Assembly: GCF_026967805.1 (NCBI RefSeq)
Contig: NZ_JAPVBG010000001.1
Coordinates: forward strand, 1,612,047-1,676,046
Direction of reading: 5' to 3'
DNA length: 64,000 nt
Source: Blastococcus sp. VKM Ac-2987
Lineage (GTDB): Bacteria; Actinomycetota; Actinomycetes; Mycobacteriales; Geodermatophilaceae
The first letter of the stretch is position 1, and each line of letters starts with the position of its first letter. This document shows, piece by piece, positions 8,094-16,539 of the stretch. The position numbers were made by a program, and so were the translations under genes. The notes beneath the pieces are model-generated. The model did not search any database. It was not told the origin of the DNA and was given only the letters and a program-made list of their open reading frames with translations.

Positions 8094-8897
8094 ATGACCC
8101 TCCGGCTGCTGGTGGCGCAGTCCCCCGCCGAGCGGGACGCCGCACGACAGGTCGAGGCCCGGGTTTTCCTGCACGCGTTCGGCAACACGCCGGAGCTCCT
8201 GGCGCAGGAGTACGGCCCGTACGAGGCGCGATCACGGTTCGTCGTGGTGATCGACGACCGCAGCGGCGAAGCCCTCGGCACCGCACGGCTGATCACCGCG
8301 GCCGAGAGCCCGGTGAAGAGCCTGGTCGACGCGGCGGGCGAGCCGTGGCACCTGCCCGTGGCGGACAGCCTGGGCACGGTCGGCCTCGCCGCGCGGGATG
8401 TGTGGGACGTGGGGAGCCTGGCCGTGGATCCCCGGTACCGCGCCGGCGCGGCGGGTGCCGAGGTGAGCGTGGCCCTCTGCCACGGGCTGTGGCGGTACGC
8501 CCGCAACTGCGACGTCCCGGGCCTGGTCACGATCGTCGACGACCGGGTGCGCCGGTTGCTCCGCGCGATGGGCGTGCCCTGGCAGCCGATGGCGGGAGCG
8601 GCGTCCCGGCCCTACCTGGGATCGCCCGCCAGCACCCCGTGCGTGCTCGTCGCGGAGATGGCGGAGGAGGAGATGGCCCGGGCCCGCCCCGACCTCGCGC
8701 CGGCGCTGGTCCACGGGCGGTTCCACTCGATCACGCTCGACCCCGCCGACCTGGCAGCGACCCGTGGCACCGTCGGCCGGCCGCCCGCACCGGCCGACCG
8801 CCCGGATCGGACGCTTCCGCCGCGCCGCGACACCACCGGGTGGCGACCGCCGACGTCCCGCCGCGCGGAGCAGCTCGCCAACCCGCCGGGCGCGTAG
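8094..8897 (+). CDS. GNAT-fold acyltransferase resembling autoinducer/N-acyl amino acid synthases
   Basis: The 267-residue product has an N-terminal segment (RQVEARVF) and a central strand-helix unit (GEALGTARLI, then VWDVGSLAVDPRYR) typical of GNAT-fold enzymes related to LuxI-type and FeeM-type N-acyl synthases. In these the Arg after GTA and acidic residues before it bind the acyl donor and amine. The last 60 residues are proline/arginine-rich and probably unstructured. It follows the AdoMetDC-like gene by one base, so the pair probably works in one pathway, perhaps acylating an AdoMet-derived or amino acid substrate; that is inference. Family assignment is by pattern, not by database search. 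Confidence 0.65.
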   Translation: MTLRLLVAQSPAERDAARQVEARVFLHAFGNTPELLAQEYGPYEARSRFVVVIDDRSGEALGTARLITAAESPVKSLVDAAGEPWHLPVADSLGTVGLAARDVWDVGSLAVDPRYRAGAAGAEVSVALCHGLWRYARNCDVPGLVTIVDDRVRRLLRAMGVPWQPMAGAASRPYLGSPASTPCVLVAEMAEEEMARARPDLAPALVHGRFHSITLDPADLAATRGTVGRPPAPADRPDRTLPPRRDTTGWRPPTSRRAEQLANPPGA

Positions 8898-9317
8898 GCC
8901 CGGAGCGCGCCGGCTACGGCTACCGCGTGCGCCGCCGTTCGACCGCGGAGCCGGTCGGCACGACACCTGTGCCGACGACGTGTTCAGCCGGGTCCCGGGG
9001 CGACGGCTACCCCCTTGGCGTCCGACATCTCCGCACGTCCCCGCTGTCCCGACGCGCCGATGGTCGACGCGCGGGCGATGCTCGCCGTCTGTTCACCCAG
9101 CGTGATGGAGCACGACCACGGTGCTCGCAATTCGAGTACTGGCCCGTTCAGAGCCGTGACCGAGGGTGATGCCCAGCCGACACCGGTCGTCTCGGCGCAA
9201 GCAGGGGTTGACCGAGGAGCGGCGACGGCCGGATGGTCCGCCCGGCAGAGGCGATCGCCGTCACGCTGCAGGGCAGCCGGTTCTGACGGCACGTCGTGAC
9301 TCGGGGGGAAAAGCGTC
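8898..9317. other. Intergenic region upstream of the proline-rich protein gene
   Basis: About 420 bases without a convincing gene. It is less GC-biased than its neighbours and ends in a purine-rich ribosome site (GGGGGGAAAAG at 9303-9313) before the TTG start at 9318. It presumably holds the promoter of that gene, but no promoter boxes could be assigned. Confidence 0.5.
9303..9313 (+). promoter_or_regulatory. Ribosome binding site that supports a TTG start
   Basis: GGGGGGAAAAG lies four bases before the TTG at 9318, with the G-run about nine bases away. No ATG or GTG is available near it in the frame that encodes the signal peptide, so this site decides the start. Confidence 0.5.
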
Positions 9318-12200
9318 TTGATTGATCGGCCGGAGGCTCGCGGCGATTCGTCGCCCTGCCTTGCGTCGATCGACGGACCTGATCGTTCCGACGCGGCTCC
9401 CACTTCACGACGGTGGACCCGTCGGCTGCTGGTCGGCCCTGTCCTGACCGTCGGCGCCTGCGGACTGCTGACCGCCCTGGCCGGTGCTGCTCACGCGGCC
9501 CAGGACACCGCGATCGTCGCCGGCGACGCGCCCCGGACCACCGTCGTCCAGGCGTCCGAGGAAGGTCCGGGCGACCGGCTCGACGGAGGCGCGAGAACAG
9601 CGGCCGTCGCGGCCACTCCCCTCGAGTCGGCGTCCGACCGTTCGCCGGCGGCTCCCGCTGGCGCCTCCGCGGATCCCGCGGCGCTCCCCACGTCTACTGA
9701 CACGTCGACGGCGGGCCAGGCCGGAACTCCCGCGGACCCCCCCGGCTCATCGAACGCCGATGCGCCCTCCCCGCCCGCGAGCCCTCGGAGCGAGGAGCGC
9801 GACCGGTCGGTCGATCCCTCGATGCAGGGCCCGCTGGACCCGACGCGGACGGCTCCTCCTGCCATCGCGGACCCTCGAGCCAGTGCGGACGCGCCCGGAA
9901 CGTCATCCGGCAAGACCAGGGGTTCGCCAGGGGAACCAGCCCCCGAGGCCACCTCGAGCAGCTCCCAGGCCGGGACACCACCGAGCCGTGCTGGTGCGAA
10001 CTCGCCGGACGCAGGGGCCGGCAAGCCGGCTGCTCTTGACGCGACCGCACCCGTCGAGTCCGGCCTACCCACCGCTCCCGAAGCGGACCCCGGCCCACCG
10101 GCCGCACCACCAGCCGGCCCCCCGGCCAAGCAGCCTGGTCCCCCGGCTGCACCACCAGCCGGACCCCCAGCCGAACACCCCGGCCCGCCGACCGCACCAC
10201 CAGCCGGCCCGCGCACCGAGCCACCAGCCGGCCCCCCGGCCAAGCAGCCTGGCCCCCCGGCTGCACCACCAGCCGGTCCGCGCGCCGAGCCACCAGCTGG
10301 CCCGCGCACCGAGCCACCAGCCGGCCCCCCGGCCAAGCAGCCTGGCCCCCCGGCTGCACCACCTGCAGGGCCCCCAGCCGAACACCCCGGCCCACCGGCC
10401 GCACCACCAGCCGGCCCGCCGACCGCACCACCAGCCGGCCCCCCGGCCAAGCAGCCTGGTCCCCCGGCTGCACCACCTGCAGGGCCCCCAGCCGAACACC
10501 CCGGCCCACCGGCCGCACCACCAGCTGGCCCGCGCACCGAGCCACCAGCCGGCCCCCCGGCCAAGCAGCCTGGTCCCCCGGCTGCACCACCTGCAGGGCC
10601 CCCAGCCGAACACCCCGGCCCGCCGACCGCACCACCAGCCGGTCCGCGCGCCGAGCCACCAGCTGGTCCCCCGGCCGCACCACCTGTTGGCCTCCCAATC
10701 GAGCAGCCGGGTCCTCCGGTCGAGCCCCGCGAGAACCCTGGCCCCCCGGCTGCACCACCAGCCGGCCCCCCGGCCGAGCCGGCCGAGCACCCCGGCCCCC
10801 CCGACGAGCACCCCGGCCCGCCGGCCACACCACCTGCCGCACCACCAGCCGGCCCACCTGCCGCACCACCAGCCGGCCCACCTGCCGCACCACCAGCCGG
10901 CCCACCTGCCGACCCGGCCACACCACCAGCCGGCCCGCCGGCCACACCACCAGCCGGCCCGCCGGCCGCACCACCAGCCGGCCCGCCGGCCGCACCACCA
11001 GCCGGCCCGCCGGCCGCACCACCAGCCGGCCCGCCGGCCGCACCACCAGCCGGCCCGCCGGCCGAGCCGGCCGAGCACCCCGGTCCCCCCGACGAGCGCC
11101 CCGGCCCGCCGGCCACAGAACCAGCCGGCCCCTCGACCGCACCTGACTCGCGCACCGATCTCCCCGACGTGGACGCCGGGCCGTCGCCACAGCCCTCGCT
11201 CCCGACCGCACCGCCCCTGCCGCCGCTTCCTTCCCCCGTCGGTCCGCCCGTCCCCGGGTCCAGCGCCAGCGCTCCGGACCTGCCCCCGGGCCCACCTGAG
11301 CTGCTCCCCGTCCACCGTCCGCTGCGTCCCGGCCCACCGGCAGGCGACCTCCCGCCGGCTGCTCCCGACGTCTCCGCGCCGGCAGCGCAGCCCGCCGGTC
11401 CACCCACCACCGCTCTCCCCCCGGGCCCGACGACCCTGCCGGCCGCAGTCCCGCATCCGCAGCAACCAGCGTCGCGGCCGGAGCCCCTTCCGGTCGTCCG
11501 GACCCAGACCCCGCCTGCGGTCACCCCGACCGCTCCGGCACCACTCGACACGGCGTCGGCCCCCGAAGCCGGGTCCATGCCCGTCGAGTCGCCCGACCAG
11601 GAGCAGGCCACCGCTGTCCCGGCTGTGGAGGGAACTGCGACCGCCGCGACAGCCTCAGGGACGACCTCGGCCATCGGGACGGCCGCCACCCCGGCTGATC
11701 ACGCCGGTGTGATCGTGGAGGGCTCATCCGCTGAGGTCAGCAGCTCCCCCTCGGCGGCGGGCCTGCTCGACGCCGAGCTGCTGACCTTGCTCGACGGCAT
11801 CTCGGCCGGCTCGTGCACGACCGCACCAAGGTCCACCGGTGCCCTGGAGCCGAGGACCCGAGCTTCGACGTCGACGACCCGCCCCGATGACGCTGCACGT
11901 GCCGTGCTCGCGTCCCCGAGCACGGGGTCCGGAACCACCCCGGGCCCCGTCGACCCACCTCGGCAAACCCTCCCCCAAGGTCTGCCGGTCCCGTCCGCGC
12001 CCACCGCGCCGACCGCGCCCGGATCCACCGCCGGCGCCTCCACGTGCGGACACGGGAACCACGACGGCGACCGGACGCTGCACGCCGTGCTCCCCGGCCT
12101 CCAGGCGGCCGCCCCTGCCTGCGGCTCCGGCCGTAGCGCCATGGGTCAGGCCTCCGGTGTCGTCACGAGGGCGGACGATCCCGGGGCTCCTCCGGACTGA
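9318..12200 (+). CDS. Secreted proline-rich repeat protein
   Basis: The 960-residue protein starts at a TTG preceded by a G-rich ribosome site. A basic stretch (RRWTRRLL) and hydrophobic core (VGPVLTVGACGLLTALAGAAHA) form a signal peptide ending near AHA-AQ at about residue 60. A Ser/Ala/Pro/Thr-rich region follows, and then about 360 residues (roughly 250-605) of PPAGPPA-type repeats, many as AAPPAGPPAEHPGPP or AKQPGPPAAPPAGPP. The C-terminal third stays Pro/Ala/Thr-rich with a few cysteines (SCTTAP, TCGHG, ACGSG). No enzyme domain or sorting motif was found. It is probably an extended wall- or matrix-spanning protein, and it lies just before the priming sugar transferase of the exopolysaccharide locus. 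Repeat number is likely to vary between strains. Confidence 0.75.
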   Translation: MIDRPEARGDSSPCLASIDGPDRSDAAPTSRRWTRRLLVGPVLTVGACGLLTALAGAAHAAQDTAIVAGDAPRTTVVQASEEGPGDRLDGGARTAAVAATPLESASDRSPAAPAGASADPAALPTSTDTSTAGQAGTPADPPGSSNADAPSPPASPRSEERDRSVDPSMQGPLDPTRTAPPAIADPRASADAPGTSSGKTRGSPGEPAPEATSSSSQAGTPPSRAGANSPDAGAGKPAALDATAPVESGLPTAPEADPGPPAAPPAGPPAKQPGPPAAPPAGPPAEHPGPPTAPPAGPRTEPPAGPPAKQPGPPAAPPAGPRAEPPAGPRTEPPAGPPAKQPGPPAAPPAGPPAEHPGPPAAPPAGPPTAPPAGPPAKQPGPPAAPPAGPPAEHPGPPAAPPAGPRTEPPAGPPAKQPGPPAAPPAGPPAEHPGPPTAPPAGPRAEPPAGPPAAPPVGLPIEQPGPPVEPRENPGPPAAPPAGPPAEPAEHPGPPDEHPGPPATPPAAPPAGPPAAPPAGPPAAPPAGPPADPATPPAGPPATPPAGPPAAPPAGPPAAPPAGPPAAPPAGPPAAPPAGPPAEPAEHPGPPDERPGPPATEPAGPSTAPDSRTDLPDVDAGPSPQPSLPTAPPLPPLPSPVGPPVPGSSASAPDLPPGPPELLPVHRPLRPGPPAGDLPPAAPDVSAPAAQPAGPPTTALPPGPTTLPAAVPHPQQPASRPEPLPVVRTQTPPAVTPTAPAPLDTASAPEAGSMPVESPDQEQATAVPAVEGTATAATASGTTSAIGTAATPADHAGVIVEGSSAEVSSSPSAAGLLDAELLTLLDGISAGSCTTAPRSTGALEPRTRASTSTTRPDDAARAVLASPSTGSGTTPGPVDPPRQTLPQGLPVPSAPTAPTAPGSTAGASTCGHGNHDGDRTLHAVLPGLQAAAPACGSGRSAMGQASGVVTRADDPGAPPD
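10921..11064 (+). repeat. Tandem 24-bp repeat (six units) inside the proline-rich gene
   Basis: Six consecutive 24-base units starting CACCACCAGCCGGCCC each encode eight residues of the PPAGPPA(A/T) pattern. The units are nearly identical at DNA level, so this stretch is recent expansion rather than only protein-level repetition. Looser copies with AAGCAG or GAACAC inserts fill 10060-10920. Confidence 0.85.
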
Positions 12201-12204
12201 CCGC

Positions 12205-12231
12205 CGCGGCACCGGGGTCCGACGTGCCGCG
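12205..12231 (+). terminator. Stem-loop after the proline-rich gene
   Basis: CGCGGCAC pairs with GTGCCGCG (8 bp) around an 11-base loop, starting five bases after the TGA at 12198-12200. There is no U-tract. It is a weak candidate terminator. Confidence 0.35.
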
Positions 12232-12447
12232 ACGTCGTCGGATCGCCGAACACCGCTGCCGCATGCCGGGCCTGCGCCACAGGCGCCGCCCGTACGCCCA
12301 GGTCACCACGACCGCGGCGCGTGCACACGTAGGCCAGGGAAGCGCGTCACCTCGTCCCTTCCCGGGCTCGACGCCCCGGCACCGCGACAGCCCGGATCAC
12401 CCACCCCGCAGCTCTACCCCTCCCCGCAGCAGATCGGGTCGACGACG

Positions 12448-14127
12448 ATGATCGACAGCTCTGAACAGTTCACCGCCGACGACGGGAAGTCCGCTCACGG
12501 CAGCGGCAGCAGGCCCGAGGACGCCCGAGCGGTTCGTCGCGAGAAGACGCCGCTGCGCAGCGTGGACGTCCTGCCGCAGGATGTCCACGCGCCGCACGGT
12601 CCGTCCGAGGACGCCGACCCCTGCGAGGTCCGCCGACTCGAGCAGTTGCGCCCCGTCCCCCCGGTCACCCGGCCCCCCGCCGCCTCCCCGCCTCGGACGA
12701 GGCCGGTGTACGACCCGTTCACCGCCCGCCGCCGGCGCCCCCCCGAGTGGTTGGTCACGTACGTGGCGACGCTGGTCATCGGTGACACGCTGGCCACCGG
12801 GGTGGCGGTCTGGCTCGCCGCCGCGGTCCCCGGTCCAGGCGCCGCGCCGCAGGGGGCCGCCGCACTCGCCTTCGTGCTCGCCTGGCCGCTCCTGCACCTG
12901 CTCCTCGGCTCGTACACCGAACGCCGGTTCGGGAGCGGCCCCGACGAGTTCCGGCGAGTGGTCCTCGTGGGGGTGCTCGCCATGTCGCTGTGCGGCCTGA
13001 TCGGGACCCTCCCGTGGGAGTCCGGGTCCGACCGCCTCATCCTGGTCGGCGCTCCGGTTGCCGGCGTTCTCTCCCTCGTCGGCCACGGGGTCGCCCGGTG
13101 GCGCCTGCACGTCGCGCGGCGGGGAAACCTCAAGACGAAGCAGGTCGTCCTCGTCGGTCGAGACGTCGCCGTCCTCGACCTCGCCAGGCGGATCCGCCGG
13201 GATCCCTGTGCCGGACTGGACGTCGTGGGGGTCTGCGTCCCGCAGCCCGACGCCGCTGAGGAGCTCCGGCAGCACGGACTGTCCGTCCTCGGCCGACTGG
13301 ACGAGGTGACAAAGGTGCTGGACGACGTCCGAGCCGATGCCGTCGTCGTCACCTCGGCCAGTGAGACCGCCGGCGCCTACCTGCGCGAGCTGTCCTGGCG
13401 GCTGGAGGGAACGAACATCGAAGTGCTGGTGTGTCCCGGCCTCATCGAGGTGGCGCCGAACAGGCTGCAGGTACGTCCCATGACCAGCCTGCCGCTGATC
13501 CAGGTGCGGGAACCTGATTTCCGCGGCAGCCGGCGGCTGGTGAAAGCAGTGCTCGACCGGACCGCAGCCGCCGTCCTGCTGATCGTGGCCACCCCGCTGA
13601 TGCTGGGCATCACGATCGCCATCCGCGCCACCAGCCCTGGTCCCGCGATCTACCGGCACCGACGGGTCGGCAAGCGGGGCCGGCACTTCGACCTGCTGAA
13701 GTTCCGCAGCATGGCCGTCGGCGCCGACCAGCAGGTCGACGCACTCTGGCTGTTGAACGAAGGCAACGAGGTGCAGTTCAAGCTGCGCCGGGATCCGCGG
13801 GTCACCCGGGTGGGGCACGTCCTCCGCCGATCCTCCCTGGACGAGCTCCCCCAGCTGATCAACGTGCTGAAGGGCGAGATGTCCTTCGTCGGTCCCCGGC
13901 CGCACGTCGACCGGGAGGTCGAGCACTACGGGCCCGACATGCACCGCCGGCTGCTCGTGAAGCCGGGGATCACGGGCTTGTGGCAGGTCAGCGGCCGGTC
14001 CGACCTGAGCTGGGAGCAAGCCGTGGAACTCGACGTCCGCTACGTCGAGAACTGGTCGTTGGGTCTCGACCTCACCATCCTGTGGCGCACCCTCCGCGCC
14101 GTCACCCGGAGCTGCGGGGCCTACTGA
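12448..14127 (+). CDS. Polyprenyl-phosphate sugar-1-phosphate transferase (exopolysaccharide priming enzyme)
   Basis: The 559-residue protein has a charged, disordered N-terminus of about 90 residues, four membrane helices, a nucleotide-binding-like middle domain (QVVLVGRDVAVLDLARRI), a further membrane helix and the C-terminal bacterial sugar transferase domain. The last carries the family marks KFRSM, RRSSLDELPQLINVL, GPRP and KPGITGLWQVSGR. Such WbaP/WcaJ/CpsE-type enzymes transfer hexose-1-phosphate from a nucleotide sugar to undecaprenyl phosphate and so start repeat-unit assembly. The ATG at 12448 begins the plausible protein; the same frame is open further upstream but there it is the shadow of the proline-rich gene. 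It converges on the DUF4910 gene with only 14 bases between the stops. Confidence 0.9.
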   Translation: MIDSSEQFTADDGKSAHGSGSRPEDARAVRREKTPLRSVDVLPQDVHAPHGPSEDADPCEVRRLEQLRPVPPVTRPPAASPPRTRPVYDPFTARRRRPPEWLVTYVATLVIGDTLATGVAVWLAAAVPGPGAAPQGAAALAFVLAWPLLHLLLGSYTERRFGSGPDEFRRVVLVGVLAMSLCGLIGTLPWESGSDRLILVGAPVAGVLSLVGHGVARWRLHVARRGNLKTKQVVLVGRDVAVLDLARRIRRDPCAGLDVVGVCVPQPDAAEELRQHGLSVLGRLDEVTKVLDDVRADAVVVTSASETAGAYLRELSWRLEGTNIEVLVCPGLIEVAPNRLQVRPMTSLPLIQVREPDFRGSRRLVKAVLDRTAAAVLLIVATPLMLGITIAIRATSPGPAIYRHRRVGKRGRHFDLLKFRSMAVGADQQVDALWLLNEGNEVQFKLRRDPRVTRVGHVLRRSSLDELPQLINVLKGEMSFVGPRPHVDREVEHYGPDMHRRLLVKPGITGLWQVSGRSDLSWEQAVELDVRYVENWSLGLDLTILWRTLRAVTRSCGAY

Positions 14128-14141
14128 GACCGGGACGGCGG

Positions 14142-15464
14142 CTACCGGGCCGGGGCCATCAACCCGGCGGCCTCGAGGTGCCCGGCGGCACGCCGCAGGC
14201 CCGCGAAGTCCACGCCGGCCACCGAGGCGATGTCCAGCAGCGACGTCGAGCCGTCGGAGTACGCCAGCGCCCAGAGCATCGCCATGACGGCCTCGTCGGC
14301 CGCCCGCCCTCCTGTCGTCGGGTAGAGACCCCGCTTGCCCAGCTGCGGCTCCCCGTGCGGGGACAGGTTCTCGTACCGCTCGTCGTTCTCGAGGACGTCG
14401 ACGATCTCCAGCACGGCGAGATAGGACTCCGCCAGCTGCGAGGGCTTCACGAACGACAGGTCGTCCGCGGAGGTGTGGTACTCGGGGTACTCCCCGTGCG
14501 GCGTGCGGGACAGCCGCCCGAAGGGCAGGTCGAAGCCGATGGAGTTGAACTGCCGCTCGTCGTAGCCGTACGGCGAGTAGTCGCGCACCTCGCCACCCCG
14601 ACCGGCGACGACGTGGGCGGCCGCGCGGTCGATGCCCCGGGTGCCGCGCCGCGAGCGCTTGTACACGAGGCCGCCGGGCCCGCCCAGGCCGGTGAGGACC
14701 AGCCCGTGCCGGATCCGGGGCAGCACGTCGGCGTTGCGGCTGAGCCACGTGATGGACCCGATGGTGCCCGGCGCGAAGAGGAACCGGTACGTGTGCCGCC
14801 GCTTCGCCAGGGACGTCAGGGTGCGTGCCAGCTCCGTCGCGACGGCGATCCCGGCGAGGTTGTCGTTGGCGAGGGACGGATGGCACAGGTGGGCGCTGAC
14901 CACGACCTCGTCGGTGCTGTCGCCTGGCACGACCAGCTCGCCATAGGTCAGCTCGCCCGGCACGATGGTGGTGTCGATCACCACGTCGTAGGGCCCCTCG
15001 TCCATCGAGCGCAGCTGGCTGTCGGGCAGGCAGAAGCCCCAGTCCCGGTGGTAGTACGTCGTCCGGTAGGGGATCCACTCGGGCTGGTCGGGCCGCGTGT
15101 GCAGGTGGGGACGGAGCTCGTCGAGGGTCATCGTGGCGCGCACGGGGACGCTGTAGCCGACCAGGTGCAGGTTGTGCCGCCGGAAGTCGACGACCCGGAG
15201 GCCCCGGCGGTCGGCGATGTAGGCGTCCCGCACGTTCCACTCGTCCGGGACCGTCCAGTCGAATGCCTGCGCGCCCGAGGGAACGGCGTGGCGCTGGATG
15301 GCGAGGGACTCGCCGAGGATGTCGAGCGTCGCCCGCACACCGTCGCCCGTGATGCTGCGGCAGATCGGGTAGAGCCGGGCCATGGCCGCGTGCATGCTCT
15401 CACCGAGCCCGTCGAGGTCCTGGTCACCGGATCGCAGCCGGTCCACGTGACCCGCGAGGCTCAC
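14142..15464 (-). CDS. DUF4910 / M28-like zinc aminopeptidase-type protein
   Basis: The 440-residue protein matches the DUF4910 aminopeptidase-like family. It has an N-terminal region with ICRSITGDGVR and the hydrolase signature SAHLCHPSLANDNLAG, whose His and Asp would bind zinc. Further metal and catalytic positions lie around EYHTSADDL, and a winged-helix-like C-terminus ends it. Members are often encoded within surface polysaccharide loci beside nucleotide-sugar enzymes, where the substrate is unknown; hydrolysis of an amide on a sugar is one possibility. The GTG at 15464 lies four bases after the epimerase stop. It ends the minus-strand sugar-modification operon 20686-14142. Confidence 0.8.
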   Translation of the reverse strand: MSLAGHVDRLRSGDQDLDGLGESMHAAMARLYPICRSITGDGVRATLDILGESLAIQRHAVPSGAQAFDWTVPDEWNVRDAYIADRRGLRVVDFRRHNLHLVGYSVPVRATMTLDELRPHLHTRPDQPEWIPYRTTYYHRDWGFCLPDSQLRSMDEGPYDVVIDTTIVPGELTYGELVVPGDSTDEVVVSAHLCHPSLANDNLAGIAVATELARTLTSLAKRRHTYRFLFAPGTIGSITWLSRNADVLPRIRHGLVLTGLGGPGGLVYKRSRRGTRGIDRAAAHVVAGRGGEVRDYSPYGYDERQFNSIGFDLPFGRLSRTPHGEYPEYHTSADDLSFVKPSQLAESYLAVLEIVDVLENDERYENLSPHGEPQLGKRGLYPTTGGRAADEAVMAMLWALAYSDGSTSLLDIASVAGVDFAGLRRAAGHLEAAGLMAPAR

Positions 15465-15468
15465 CCGG

Positions 15469-16491
15469 TCACGCCCTCGAGCGGAGCAGGTCGTCCAGCA
15501 GACCCGCGGCCCTGAGCCGGTTTACGCGATGGAGGCGGACATAGCGCTCGCCGTCGAACTCGTCGGCGGTCAGCCCGATCCGGTCCATGTCCGCGGCGAG
15601 CTCGTGGATGCCGTCCAGCACCGTCCACTCCGGGCGGAACGAGGGCAGCTCCTGCTTGATCTTGGTGAAGTCGACGCGGTAGTCACGCTTGTCCGCACCC
15701 GCGCCCTCGGTGAAGGTCACCGGGGCGTCGAACACGTCGGCGACCGCGGTGGCGATCTGCCGGATCTGCACCACGTCCTCGTCACGGCCGACGTTGAACG
15801 CCTGGTCGTGCACCTGCTCACGGGGGGCTTCCAGGACCGCCAGGAATGCCTGCGAGATGTCCTTCACGTGCACGAGCGGTCGCCACGGGGTGCCGTCGCT
15901 CTGCAGCCGGACCTCGCCCCGGGTGAACGCCGTCCCGGTCAGGTTGTTGACGACGATGTCGGCCCGCAGGCGCGGCGAGGATCCGTAGGCGGTCGCGTTC
16001 CGCAGGTACGTCGGGCTGAAGCGCTCGTCGGCGAGGAGGCTGATGTCCCGCTCGGCGCGCACCTTGCTCTCCCCGTACGGGGTGACCGGGTGGAACGGGC
16101 TGGCCTCGGAGACCGGGGCGTCGCCGGCCGCGCCGTAGAGCGAGCACGAGGAGGAGAACAGGAACCGCTCCACCCCGGCGGCCTTGGCCATGCGGGCCAC
16201 GTGGGCCGCGCCCTCGGCGTTGACCGAGTAGGTGGCCTCCGGGTTGAGGTGCCCGACGGGGTCGTTGGAGATGGCAGCGAGGTGGACGACCGCGTCGAAC
16301 CCGGACAGGTCGTCGGCGGTGACGTCGCGGATGTCGCCCGTCCGGGAGGAGTAGCCGTGCGGCTGCTTCCCGAAGTCGCAGCCGTCGTACCACCCGGCGT
16401 CGAGGCCCTCCACCTCGTGCCCGGCCGCCATCAACAGCGGTACGAGGACCGCCCCGATGTAGCCGCGGTCGCCGTCCACGAGAACACGCAT
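15469..16491 (-). CDS. NAD-dependent sugar epimerase/dehydratase (extended SDR)
   Basis: The 340-residue protein is an extended short-chain dehydrogenase. The N-terminal Rossmann motif is [13 protein letters not shown] (GxxGYIG), with NAD-ribose contacts later. The active site has SSSCSLYG and YGESK (YxxxK, catalytic Tyr and Lys), and [11 protein letters not shown] is typical of sugar-nucleotide epimerases. The first Gly pair carries an unusual Asp-Arg insert (GDRG rather than GGTG). It lies between an aminotransferase and the DUF4910 gene in one operon and is expected to act on the nucleotide sugar made by the cytidylyltransferase. It lacks the length and motifs of CDP-glucose 4,6-dehydratase, so epimerase or reductase activity is more likely. 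Confidence 0.85.
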   Translation of the reverse strand: MRVLVDGDRGYIGAVLVPLLMAAGHEVEGLDAGWYDGCDFGKQPHGYSSRTGDIRDVTADDLSGFDAVVHLAAISNDPVGHLNPEATYSVNAEGAAHVARMAKAAGVERFLFSSSCSLYGAAGDAPVSEASPFHPVTPYGESKVRAERDISLLADERFSPTYLRNATAYGSSPRLRADIVVNNLTGTAFTRGEVRLQSDGTPWRPLVHVKDISQAFLAVLEAPREQVHDQAFNVGRDEDVVQIRQIATAVADVFDAPVTFTEGAGADKRDYRVDFTKIKQELPSFRPEWTVLDGIHELAADMDRIGLTADEFDGERYVRLHRVNRLRAAGLLDDLLRSRA

Positions 16492-16539
16492 CGGGCACTC
16501 ACTCCTAGGGTCGTCGATCGGGACGGGGGCCGGCCGTGC

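Noticed and set aside
5072-8530. 1,152-codon open frame antisense to the GGDEF-EAL and AdoMetDC-like genes
   Set aside because: It is a GC-rich shadow frame full of Gly/Arg/Pro/Gln/His with no domain, while the plus-strand genes have full families.
10060-11130. Repeat tract considered as a CRISPR or non-coding satellite
   Set aside because: No spacer structure, unit length is a multiple of three, and all variants keep the PPAGPPA coding pattern.
9491-11689. Very long open frames on the opposite strand of the proline-rich gene
   Set aside because: They are Gly/Ala- or Arg-rich mirror images of the repeat (GGPAGG patterns) without start sites or domains; the plus-strand frame has a signal peptide and ribosome site.
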